Assembly (NCBI GenBank): GCA_964655065.1
Contig: CAZZLC010000020.1
Location: forward strand, 1-64,000
Source: DRPG01 sp964655065
GTDB taxonomy: Bacteria; Myxococcota_A; UBA796; GCA-2862545
DNA length: 64,000 nucleotides
Reading direction: 5' to 3'
Under the pieces are notes generated by a model. That model saw nothing but the letters and a program-made list of their open reading frames with translations, had not been told where the DNA came from and ran no database searches. Of this stretch, positions 49,324 through 56,997 are shown one piece after another. The number at the start of each line of letters is the position of its first letter. Position 1 is the first letter of the stretch. A program made the translations under genes and the position numbers.

Positions 49324-51051
49324 TCACTCCCCGAGGACGTGAATGGCGAGGTCGACGAGGAGCTCGCGAACGTCTCCCCGGTGGCGGTTCGCGAACCGCT
49401 GCTGAATGTCGAGCAGGGCCGGATCGTCGGGCTCGACGTCGACCCCGGTCGCGTAGCGGGTCCACTGCAGCGCATAGCAGTCGTGGACGCGGTCGGAGGC
49501 CGCCAGGTGGCCGGCGAGCTCCACCGCACCGGTGAACGGCTTCGGGTCCTCACCGGACAGCCGCAGGGTGCCCGACGCGTCGATGGGTCGCCCGGCATCG
49601 GTGTCCCGCCAGCCGCCCAGCGAGTCGTAGTTCTCGAACGCGAACCCGAGCGGGTTGATTCGGTCGTGGCAGCCGCTGCACGCCGGATCGGTCGTGATCG
49701 CCTCGAGCCGCTCGCGGTTCGTCGAGTTGGAGGTGAGCACGTCGGCCGGCGCGGAGAGCACCGCATCCTCGGGGGGCTGCCCGATGTTCTCGCAGGCGAG
49801 CCGTTCGAGCACGAACACCCCCCGGAGCACCGGCGCGGGGTGCACGGGGTGGCCCTTGGCCGCCAGGACGGCACCCATCGTGAGCACGCCAGCCCGCTGG
49901 TCGGCGGGGAAGGTGACCGGCTTCAGGTGGAGGCCGTAGGTGAGGTTTCCGTCGTCGAAGGCGTAGCGGTACTCTCGGCTCTGGAGCACGTCGCCCTCGG
50001 TCACCCCGTAGAGGCGAAAGGTGTCGAATGGCCCGTACGCCCGGATCTCCGAGGCGTAGCCATGGTTGTCGGTGAGCAGCGCCGCGAGCGTGCCCTCGCC
50101 CTCGAAGAGCGTTCGCTCGACGAACCGCTCCGCCTCCCGGTCCATCGCCGCCTGGGCGCCGATCATCGCGCTCGACCAGACCTCCTCGACCTCCTCGACC
50201 CAGTTCGCGTCGGGACCCGGGAGCTCGGGCAGCCAGATCGGGGCGTACGCGTCGATGGAGGGGCGGCTCGCATAGACGTCCTCGAGCTCGAGCCACTGGC
50301 GGTGGAACGCGACCACCCCGTCGCGGGCCCGGGGATCGTCGAGCATCCGCCTCGCCTGTCGCTCGATCTGCCCCCGGGTCCGAAGTGCATCGCGGCTGGC
50401 CGCCTCGAACAGCGTCGCGTCGGGCATGGAGTCCCACAGCAGGTAGGAGAGCCGTGACGCGCGGTCCCACGCGTCGAGCGGGGTGGTCGATTCCTCGATC
50501 AGGTACAAGAACTGCGGCGCCTGCAGCAGCCCCTGAACGGCCAGCGTGGTGCCCACTCGCCATCCCCACGCACCGACCATCGAGGTGTGGAAGGCGTCGA
50601 GGCGCTGCAGCTCGGCCTCGGTAAGCGGCCGGCGCCACGCCCGGTTGGCGAACCGACGCAGGCTCGTCGCGGCACACGCCGACGGGTCCTCGAGCCCCTC
50701 CACCTCGGCGAGTCGCGTCGCGCCATCGCACGACCAGAACACGGGAGACCGGATGGCTAAGGGCGCGAAGTGCGCCGCTGCCGCCTGGTACTGCTCGACG
50801 AGGTAGCCGGAGGCCACTTGGCCCTCCACCATGCCGTCGAACCCGTGGACCTCGACGTCGGGAGGCAGTCGGTAGGGCCACGGAGCGGCGTCGAGCTCCT
50901 CCTCGTCGGCGCCAGGCCACGCCGTCTCGGGCGCGACCCCGAACAGGTCGCGGATGGTCAGGTTGTACTCGGTCGGGGTCAGCCGACGGAGAGGTCGGGC
51001 GCCCGGGTCGGTCGACGAGCAACCGACGAGGGCCGAGGCGAGCAAGAGCAT
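49324..51051 (-). CDS. DUF1592/DUF1588/DUF1585 lipoprotein with one CxxCH
   Basis: 575 residues; lipobox LVGC (Cys11). Domain order typical of the planctomycete-type family: DUF1587 (RPLRRLTPTEYNLTIRDLFG, about 18-37), DUF1595 (RRFANRAWRRPLTEAELQRL), DUF1592 (LLQAPQFLYLIE; DRASRLSYLLWDSMPD), DUF1588 (PAPVLRGVFVLERLACENIG) and DUF1585 at the end (HDCYALQWTRYATG). A single haem-c motif CSGCHDRINPLGFAFENYD lies near residue 460. It is secreted and lipid-anchored, presumed redox-active and partner of the DUF1552 protein downstream. Its start lies 64 nt after the caspase gene's stop, so read-through from the sigma-factor operon is possible. Confidence 0.9.
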   Translation of the reverse strand: MLLLASALVGCSSTDPGARPLRRLTPTEYNLTIRDLFGVAPETAWPGADEEELDAAPWPYRLPPDVEVHGFDGMVEGQVASGYLVEQYQAAAAHFAPLAIRSPVFWSCDGATRLAEVEGLEDPSACAATSLRRFANRAWRRPLTEAELQRLDAFHTSMVGAWGWRVGTTLAVQGLLQAPQFLYLIEESTTPLDAWDRASRLSYLLWDSMPDATLFEAASRDALRTRGQIERQARRMLDDPRARDGVVAFHRQWLELEDVYASRPSIDAYAPIWLPELPGPDANWVEEVEEVWSSAMIGAQAAMDREAERFVERTLFEGEGTLAALLTDNHGYASEIRAYGPFDTFRLYGVTEGDVLQSREYRYAFDDGNLTYGLHLKPVTFPADQRAGVLTMGAVLAAKGHPVHPAPVLRGVFVLERLACENIGQPPEDAVLSAPADVLTSNSTNRERLEAITTDPACSGCHDRINPLGFAFENYDSLGGWRDTDAGRPIDASGTLRLSGEDPKPFTGAVELAGHLAASDRVHDCYALQWTRYATGVDVEPDDPALLDIQQRFANRHRGDVRELLVDLAIHVLGE

Positions 51052-51115
51052 CCGTTCTCCTCGTTGGACACACGAGCGAAACGAACGGCGCCCCGATCTC
51101 GGGCGGCTTTCTGCG

Positions 51116-52693
51116 TCACCGACGGTCCTTGGGGGCGCGCGCGACGCGCCGGGTCCGGAACGACAGCGTCACCCCCAGCCGGGGCACGGCCTGGAACAGC
51201 CCCCGGGGCTGCTCGTCGACCTGTGCGGCGAGGAGCTGCGCCCGCACCCCGGCATCGAGGCCCACACCGGGCCCGACCTGGAGCGTCAGCCCCGCCGCCG
51301 CGAAGCCGCCCCCGACCCACTGGATCGCCTCGTAGACGATGCTGTCGAGCTCCTCGTCCTCGAAGTTCAAGGTGCCGATGCGCTGCGTGACCCTCGAGAC
51401 GAGGGGACCGGTGCCCCCCCAGACCTCGACCCGACCGAAGCTGCGATGGGCGTAGAGGCCGAGCCCGACCTGCGTGCCGCTCGCGTCCAGCCGCCCCCGC
51501 CACTCGACCCGCCGACCCAGCTGATGCCCGGCCGTGAGCCCGAGGTGCAGGCCGCGAGCGATGCGGGCCCGGACTTCCACCTCGCCCCCGAGGGTGGGCG
51601 GGCTACCGACGAGCAATCCCGAGGAACCAGCACCGTAGGCTCCGATCCGGAGCGGCCGGGGACGCCATCCCCCCCGGGCCAGCGGATCCCCGACCGGAAC
51701 CGACGACATCTGGGCGTCCTCGATCCACCGGTCGCCGCCCCACACGAGGTCGAGCTCGGCCACCAGAACGTCCTCTCGGCGGACCTTGCGCACGACGTAG
51801 TGGCCCGGGGGAAGCGACAGCCGCTGGGACTCTCCAGGCTGCTTGTCGACCCGCGCCACCACCTGGCCGGTGCCCACGGACACCACGGTGTAGACGCCCT
51901 CGAGTTCCTCGGGCAGCGTGAGGGCGGCCGCCCGGTCGGGCACGCGGGTGAGCACGACGCGCCCCACCCCCGTGATCTCGTAGCGGTACTCGGGACGCTG
52001 GATCCCCGAGCTGCCCTGGGCGGTGCTGCTCACCGTCTGCTCGAACGCGTAGCGGTAGGCCTCGTCGAGCGTGATCTGACCGTCGTTGTCCTGATCCGCA
52101 CTGCCCCGGAGCCCCAGCATCAACGCCCGGGAGAACACGCCGCCCCCGAACTGTTCCGACTCGCGCGCTGCCGAGAGCGGTCCCGTCGACGTCACCACCG
52201 CGAGGCCGGTGGAGGTGAGCGTGTCGTCGACCTCGACGACGACGTGCTCGACGGGCCGTCCCCCGCGGGTCCTCGCCAGGCTCCCGCTCTCGCAAGCGTC
52301 GACGAACGCGACCCGGACGCTGGCCCCCGAGCCCTGCAGCCAGCGATCGAGCCGGTCCAGCGGAAAGAGGGTGCCGCCCACGTGAAGGCCTTCGCGAGAA
52401 GCGTGGCCCGAGTAGTAGAACACGACCATGGCGTCGTCGCCGCGGGCCTCGACCTCGCGCACCTGGCCCTCGACCTCGAGCAGGGCAGCCCCGATCTGGT
52501 CGGCCTTCGCCCCCTGGAGCAGCGTCGTCCGGTCCCGGGAGACGTCGCCCATCTCGTGGAAGATCCGGGCCACCTTGCGGGCCTCCTCCTCGGCGTACCG
52601 CAGCGGCTCGTCGGTCCCGAAGCCGAGGTTGTTGCCCACGAAGAGTCCGATCCGCGTCGTGCCGGCCAGCGCGGTGGAGAGCAGCCAGATCAT
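51116..52693 (-). CDS. Exported caspase-family (C14) protease with C-terminal barrel-like domain
   Basis: 525 residues from ATG 52693. A short N-terminal hydrophobic stretch (IWLLSTALAG) looks like a signal peptide cleaved at about residue 10. Then comes the caspase p20-like domain: RIGLFVGNNLG, RYAEEEARKVARIFHEMG, VFYYSGHAS with catalytic His97, and VDACESGS with catalytic Cys134; both dyad residues are intact. An EF-hand-like DQDNDGQITLDEAYRYA follows near 210. From about 370 to 525 there are alternating strands (LRIGAYGAGSSGLLVG, EVEVRARIARGLHLGLTAG, TQVGLGLYAHRSFGRVEVWGG) suggestive of an outer-membrane barrel. It overlaps the anti-sigma gene by 4 nt. Confidence 0.87.
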   Translation of the reverse strand: MIWLLSTALAGTTRIGLFVGNNLGFGTDEPLRYAEEEARKVARIFHEMGDVSRDRTTLLQGAKADQIGAALLEVEGQVREVEARGDDAMVVFYYSGHASREGLHVGGTLFPLDRLDRWLQGSGASVRVAFVDACESGSLARTRGGRPVEHVVVEVDDTLTSTGLAVVTSTGPLSAARESEQFGGGVFSRALMLGLRGSADQDNDGQITLDEAYRYAFEQTVSSTAQGSSGIQRPEYRYEITGVGRVVLTRVPDRAAALTLPEELEGVYTVVSVGTGQVVARVDKQPGESQRLSLPPGHYVVRKVRREDVLVAELDLVWGGDRWIEDAQMSSVPVGDPLARGGWRPRPLRIGAYGAGSSGLLVGSPPTLGGEVEVRARIARGLHLGLTAGHQLGRRVEWRGRLDASGTQVGLGLYAHRSFGRVEVWGGTGPLVSRVTQRIGTLNFEDEELDSIVYEAIQWVGGGFAAAGLTLQVGPGVGLDAGVRAQLLAAQVDEQPRGLFQAVPRLGVTLSFRTRRVARAPKDRR

Positions 52694-53379
52694 GGGGTCT
52701 CTCCGCGAAGGAGCACCACCGAACGTTGATCCGCGTCGATCGGCAGGGCGTCGAGCGCGAGCAGAGGGGTCCGCCACACGCGCTCGAGGGCCTCCTCGAG
52801 CTCGGCGGTCGTGAAGCCGTCGGGATGGAACACGACGAACATGCGCTCGGAGCCCGTGTAGTCGTCGAGCTCGGCCGCGCCGGTCACCCGCTCGAAGGCG
52901 GCGACCTCGCGAGGGGCGAGCCAGGTGAACAGCTCACCGTCGTCCTGGAGGTCGAAGACGCCCAGGGTGCCGTCGCGTTGCGGGGTCACGACGTACTGGA
53001 TGCGATCCCCCTCGCGGACGTCGATCACGAGCCCCACCTCCGCTACGCGACCGTTGCGCAGGCGCTCCACCTTCAGGTCGAAGCCCCCGCGAAACGTCTC
53101 GGAGGGACCTGGCCGCAGCCACAACAGGAGCGCCGCGGCGAGCGCGAGTCCCGCCACGACGAGCGGCGGCCAGCGTGCCCAGGCGGGGGCCGGGGAAGGT
53201 AGGCGCAGCGGCGGCAGGTCGCGGGCGGCGGCGTCGATCTCGGTCCTCACGCAGCCGATGCGAGAGGCGAGCTCCGGGTCACCGGCCGCCGCCGACTCGA
53301 TGGCCCGGACGCGCTCCACGGGAAGCTCGCCCAAGGCGAGCTGCTCCAGCTCCAGACGGGTGACCGGCTCAGATGGCAT
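52690..53379 (-). CDS. Single-pass membrane anti-sigma-like protein with DUF4384-like domain
   Basis: 229 residues. The cytoplasmic N-terminus (about 1-60) has a zf-HC2/anti-sigma-like helix pattern (LEQLALGELPVERVRAIESAAAGDPELASRI) but no Zn ligands. One transmembrane helix spans about 72-88. The extracytoplasmic part (about 95-200) reads VIDVREGDRIQYVVTPQRDGTLGVFDLQDDGELFTWL, resembling DUF4384, a domain often attached to bacterial caspases. The gene overlaps the sigma factor upstream by 11 nt and the caspase downstream by 4 nt. The inferred role is to hold the ECF sigma factor at the membrane and to sense or bind the exported caspase or its products. Confidence 0.75.
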   Translation of the reverse strand: MPSEPVTRLELEQLALGELPVERVRAIESAAAGDPELASRIGCVRTEIDAAARDLPPLRLPSPAPAWARWPPLVVAGLALAAALLLWLRPGPSETFRGGFDLKVERLRNGRVAEVGLVIDVREGDRIQYVVTPQRDGTLGVFDLQDDGELFTWLAPREVAAFERVTGAAELDDYTGSERMFVVFHPDGFTTAELEEALERVWRTPLLALDALPIDADQRSVVLLRGETP

Positions 53380-53863
53380 CGGACTCGGGCTCCTCGGGAA
53401 TGCGCAGCAACGCGCGGGCTCGTCGCTCCAGCCGCTCGAGGCGGCGGCGCAGCGTGCGCTGGGAGGTGGCGAAGTGGTCCGCGATCTCGGCGAGCGTCCA
53501 CCCCTCGGCGTGACGAAGTCGCAGGATCGCGGCGTCCTCGGCATTGAATTCAGAGAGCAGCCGCGCGCTGTCCACCGCCGCGGCGAGGGGGCGGGGGGGC
53601 GCGGCGAGGTCCAGCCACGCGCGGGGGTCGTCGACCCACGGGCGCCGCCGACGCAGCAGGTCGAGCGAGGTGTTGCGGGCGATGGTCTGCAGCCACGCCA
53701 GCGGGTGCCGACCGTCGAACCGACGCCGAGCCCTCCAGGCGCGGACGAAGGTGTCCTGCAAGGCCTCGTCGGCATCGGTCGCGTTGCCGCAGATCGCGCG
53801 GCACCGGGCGCGGATGGCAGGTCCGTAGGTGCGGTAGAGCCCGTCGAGCTCCTCGCGGGTCAT
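53369..53863 (-). CDS. ECF-type RNA polymerase sigma factor
   Basis: 164 residues from ATG 53863. Region 2 (about 5-70): LYRTYGPAIRARCRAICGNATDADEALQDTFVRAWRARRRFDGRHPLAWLQTIARNTSLDLLRRRR, which contains the DxxQDTFxRAW and promoter-melting signatures. Region 4 (about 105-155): FNAEDAAILRLRHAEGWTLAEIADHFATSQRTLRRRLERLERRA, with the -35 recognition HTH. No region 3, as expected for ECF. It is the second gene of an overlapping minus-strand run; the next gene encodes its likely anti-sigma. The start overlaps the stop of the lipoprotein upstream (ATGA). Confidence 0.92.
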   Translation of the reverse strand: MTREELDGLYRTYGPAIRARCRAICGNATDADEALQDTFVRAWRARRRFDGRHPLAWLQTIARNTSLDLLRRRRPWVDDPRAWLDLAAPPRPLAAAVDSARLLSEFNAEDAAILRLRHAEGWTLAEIADHFATSQRTLRRRLERLERRARALLRIPEEPESDAI

Positions 53864-54522
53864 TCGCAGTGGTCCGGCTCGAGCCAGCCGATGGCCGCCC
53901 CCGACCACACCTCGTGGACCTCGTCGTCGAGCTTCTCGGTCTGGAAGACCAGGATGTCGTCGACGAAGTCCCGAACCACCAGGAGCGCGCCCTCGAACCG
54001 GCCGCTGATCGCGACGGCGGGGGCCACCACCTCGACCCAGACCGCGCCCGCCTCGAGCGCCCGCTCTCCGTCGACGAGCAGCTCATCTTCGAGGGCATCG
54101 GCATCTCCATCGGCCACCAGAAGAGCCAGGCCAGGAGGCGCGCCCCACACGCCGCGCCAGTCCTCGAGGCTCTCTTGTGGATCGTCCGGCAGGTGGGGGT
54201 CATAGCGCTCGGCATCCACGAGGACCGGAAAACCCAGCGCCCAGTCGACCCCCTCGGTCTCCACGAAGCCCGGCGGCTGCGCGCGAGGCGGGGACACGCG
54301 GATCTCGCCGAGAAAGGACTCTTCGTCCTCGACCACCCGCGCCCGCGCGAGATCACAGCTCACGACGAGGTGCTCGGCGCCGACGAACCACCGCATCTCC
54401 CACGCCACCGTCTCCGGCACGGGGGTGAGGCCGAACAGCTCGTCCAGCACCGGGCCCGAGCGTAGCGAGTCGCCACAGGCCACGGAGCAGGCGAACAAAC
54501 CGAGGGGAACCCATCGCCGCAC
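53860..54522 (-). CDS. Lipoprotein leading the sigma-factor/caspase operon
   Basis: 220 residues from GTG 54522, with GGGAG 7 nt upstream. Lipobox SVAC (C15). The mature domain is mixed alpha/beta with no recognisable family (DELFGLTPVPETVAWEMRWFVGAEHLVVSCDLARARVV; AVWVEVVAPAVAISGRFEGALLVVRDFVDDILVFQTEKLDDEV). It is co-translated with the sigma factor (ATGA overlap), which makes it a candidate external sensor or a target in the pathway. Confidence 0.75.
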   Translation of the reverse strand: MRRWVPLGLFACSVACGDSLRSGPVLDELFGLTPVPETVAWEMRWFVGAEHLVVSCDLARARVVEDEESFLGEIRVSPPRAQPPGFVETEGVDWALGFPVLVDAERYDPHLPDDPQESLEDWRGVWGAPPGLALLVADGDADALEDELLVDGERALEAGAVWVEVVAPAVAISGRFEGALLVVRDFVDDILVFQTEKLDDEVHEVWSGAAIGWLEPDHCE

Positions 54523-54575
54523 GTACACTCCCACACCTGGCAGAACGGATCGCCGGCGAAATCCGGGGCGGAAAA

Positions 54576-55625
54576 TCAATCCGGCAGGCCGAGCTCCCGC
54601 CACGCGAGCATGCCCCCTTCGAGGTTCGCCGCCGAGAGGCCTGCCTTCTCCAGGATCGTGGCCCCCATCGCCGACCGGCGGCCCGACTGACAGACCACCA
54701 CCACCGGCCGGTCGCTCGGGACCTCGCCGACACGATCGCGGAGCTCGTCGAGCGGAATCACCACCGCGTCCTTCAGATGACCGAGCTCGCCCTCGAGCTC
54801 GTCGGCGCTGCGGACATCGAGAATCCGCACCGCGTCCCGGTGGCGCGCCACCCACTCCGCGTCGATCTGCGGAAAGCCTGCGTAGGTCCTGAACACCGGG
54901 CCCCACGTGGGCTTGGGGGGCGCCTGGCCCTCCTCCGGCCGCCCCACGCGCAGATTGGCGGGCAGGGCCTCGTCGAGCTTCTTCGGGTGCGGCAGTCCCA
55001 GGTTGTCCATGTACCCGACGAAGTCCTCCTCTCGGGCCTGCCCGCCGATGCGCGGGTTGTGCGCGCGCTCCTCACCCACCGTGCTCGCGGTGCGTCCCCG
55101 GTAGTCGTGGGCGGGAAAGATCGTGAAGTCGTCGGGCAGGCTGAAGATCTGCTCGTGGATCGAGTGAAAGAGCGTCGCCGCACTGCCCCCCTGGAAGTCG
55201 GTGCGCCCCGCCCCGCGGACGAGCAGCGTGTCACCGGTGAAGACGAGGCCCGCGTCGCGGTCGACGAAGGTGAGGCACCCCGCCGTGTGCCCGGGGGTGG
55301 CCCGGACCTCGAGCTCGCGCTCCCCGTAGGTCACCACGTCCCCGTGGGAGAGCGCGAGGTCGACGCCGTCGGCCCCGTACTCCGAAGACAGCGCGATCCG
55401 AGAGCCGAGCGCGTCCTTCATGAGCCACGCGCCCGTGACGTGGTCGGCGTGAAGGTGCGTGTCGAGCGTGTAGCGGAGCGTCAGGCCGAGCTCGCGGACG
55501 AGCGCGGCGTCCCGATCGTGCTGCTCGAACACCGGGTCGATCAGCACGGCCTCGCGCGTGGCCGGGTCGCCGAGCAGGTAGGTGTACGTGCTCGACGTGG
55601 TGTCGTAGAGCTGACGAAACAGCAT
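54576..55625 (-). CDS. Persulfide dioxygenase-rhodanese fusion (ETHE1-like)
   Basis: 349 residues. N-terminal metallo-beta-lactamase fold with the ETHE1 iron site: H57-L-H59-A-D61-H62, His113 (TPGHTAGC), Asp132 (TGDTLL) and His173 (PAHDY); the ETHE1 signature GRTDFQGG follows at 140-147. From about 255 a rhodanese domain follows (VRILDVRSADELEGELGHLKDA) with persulfide-forming Cys312 in CQSGRRS. Such PRF fusions oxidise glutathione persulfide to sulfite and produce or use thiosulfate, detoxifying sulfide in the cytoplasm. It is divergent from the DNA glycosylase pair. Confidence 0.92.
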   Translation of the reverse strand: MLFRQLYDTTSSTYTYLLGDPATREAVLIDPVFEQHDRDAALVRELGLTLRYTLDTHLHADHVTGAWLMKDALGSRIALSSEYGADGVDLALSHGDVVTYGERELEVRATPGHTAGCLTFVDRDAGLVFTGDTLLVRGAGRTDFQGGSAATLFHSIHEQIFSLPDDFTIFPAHDYRGRTASTVGEERAHNPRIGGQAREEDFVGYMDNLGLPHPKKLDEALPANLRVGRPEEGQAPPKPTWGPVFRTYAGFPQIDAEWVARHRDAVRILDVRSADELEGELGHLKDAVVIPLDELRDRVGEVPSDRPVVVVCQSGRRSAMGATILEKAGLSAANLEGGMLAWRELGLPD

Positions 55626-55677
55626 CGCGCCTCCAGTGGGTCGACCATATGTCCGGGCTGGACAAGGGAGCAAGCGG

Positions 55678-56274
55678 GTGGAGACTTCCAGCGAAGGTCT
55701 CGTGGTGGGGACGGACGGCAAGGCCCGGTGCTGGTGGGGCGCGTCGTCCGCCGACTACGCCGCGTACCACGACACGGAGTGGGGGCGCCCCGTCCACGAC
55801 GATCGGCGTCTGTTCGAGAAGATCTGCCTGGAGGGATTTCAGAGCGGGCTGTCGTGGCTGACCATCCTGCGCAAGCGAGAGAACTTCCGCCGCGCGTTCG
55901 CCGACTTCGACTTCGACACCCTCGCGGGCTGGGGGGACGCGGACGTAGAGCGACTCCTCGGCGACGCCGGCATCGTGCGCCATCGCAAGAAGATCGAGGC
56001 CACCTTGAACAACGCACGGGCCGCGGTTCGGCTCACTCGTGAGGAAGGGTCGCTCGACCACTACTTCTGGCAGTTCGTGCCCCCGCCCGGAGAGCGGCCG
56101 GAGCGCTTCGACCGGGCGTCGATCACGAAGATGGCCAAGACCCCCACCAGCACCCGGCTGTCGAAGGACCTGAAGCGTCGGGGGTGGTCTTTCGTGGGCC
56201 CCACCACGGTCTACGCCTTCTTGCAGGCGATGGGGCTCGTGAACGACCACGTCGAAGGTTGCTGGGTCCGATGA
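55678..56274 (+). CDS. tag: DNA-3-methyladenine glycosylase I
   Basis: 198 residues from GTG 55678, 8 nt after GGGAG. Tag family motifs: CWWGASSADYAAYHDTEWGRPVHDD at the N-terminus, with Cys18 as one of the zinc ligands; LFEKICLEGFQSGLSWLTILRKRENFRRAF; and the C-terminal GWSFVGPTTVYAFLQAMGLVNDHVEGC, where His and Cys complete the zinc snap. It excises 3-methyladenine from alkylated DNA. It overlaps the next gene by 4 nt (ATGA), which encodes an unrelated glycosylase for the same lesion, making a dedicated alkylation-repair operon. Confidence 0.95.
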   Translation: METSSEGLVVGTDGKARCWWGASSADYAAYHDTEWGRPVHDDRRLFEKICLEGFQSGLSWLTILRKRENFRRAFADFDFDTLAGWGDADVERLLGDAGIVRHRKKIEATLNNARAAVRLTREEGSLDHYFWQFVPPPGERPERFDRASITKMAKTPTSTRLSKDLKRRGWSFVGPTTVYAFLQAMGLVNDHVEGCWVR

Positions 56275-56864
56275 GCGAGCCGCTGCCCCAGTCGTTCTTC
56301 GACCGTGACGTCGTCGAAGTCGCCCGCGACCTCCTGGGGGCCCGACTCCGACGCGACGACGTGGAGATGCGGATCACCGAGGTGGAGGCCTACCTCGGTA
56401 CCCACGACTCCGCCGCCCACGCCCGTGCGGGCCGGACCGCGCGGACCGCTCCGCTCTTCGGTCCCCCCGGCCATGCCTACGTCTACCTGGTGTACGGCAT
56501 GCACCACCTGCTCAACCTCGTCACGGCCGCCGACGGAGCGGCGGTGCTGGTGCGCGCCGCGGAGCCCGTGGCGGGGCTCGACACCATCCAGGCGCGGCGC
56601 GGAGGACGCTCGGGACCCACCCTGCTCGACGGGCCGGGCAAGGTCGGCCAGGCTCTGGCCGTCGACGTGACGTGGACCGACCACGCCGTCTACACGCCCG
56701 GCGGCCTCGAGGTCCGGGCGGGCGCGAGGCCCGAGGGCCTGCTCGTCGGCCCACGGGTCGGCATCGACTACGCGAAGCCCGCCGACCGCTACGCTCCGCT
56801 CCGCTTCGCGGTGGCGGGAAGTCGCTGGGTGGGCCACCGCCAGACGCTCGAGCCCCTGACGTGA
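56271..56864 (+). CDS. 3-methyladenine DNA glycosylase, MPG/AAG type
   Basis: 197 residues, typical of the bacterial AAG (MPG) family. It opens with LPQSFFDRDVVEVARDLLGARL and shows the catalytic segment ITEVEAYLGTHDSAAHA (catalytic Glu and His), FGPPGHAYVYLVYGMHHLLNLV, VLVRAAEP, and DGPGKVGQALAV. AAG removes a broad range of alkylated or deaminated purines, including hypoxanthine. Its translation is coupled to tag, so the operon offers two overlapping repair activities. Confidence 0.95.
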   Translation: MSEPLPQSFFDRDVVEVARDLLGARLRRDDVEMRITEVEAYLGTHDSAAHARAGRTARTAPLFGPPGHAYVYLVYGMHHLLNLVTAADGAAVLVRAAEPVAGLDTIQARRGGRSGPTLLDGPGKVGQALAVDVTWTDHAVYTPGGLEVRAGARPEGLLVGPRVGIDYAKPADRYAPLRFAVAGSRWVGHRQTLEPLT

Positions 56865-56997
56865 GCGAGGACGGGCCGACCGTCCAATCCGTGTCGCAGA
56901 CCCTGCGACACTGACGCGATGGGCGTCGCGCTACGCTTCGTCGACTGGGACTCGCGTCTGGCGCTTCGCCAGACCTTCCTGGGGGAGGAACCAGAAC

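Noticed and set aside
52690..53775. A 361-codon frame extending the anti-sigma gene upstream through the sigma gene.
   Set aside because: The upstream portion is out of frame with the clear ECF sigma gene and is Pro/Arg-rich shadow; ATG 53379 is the sensible start.
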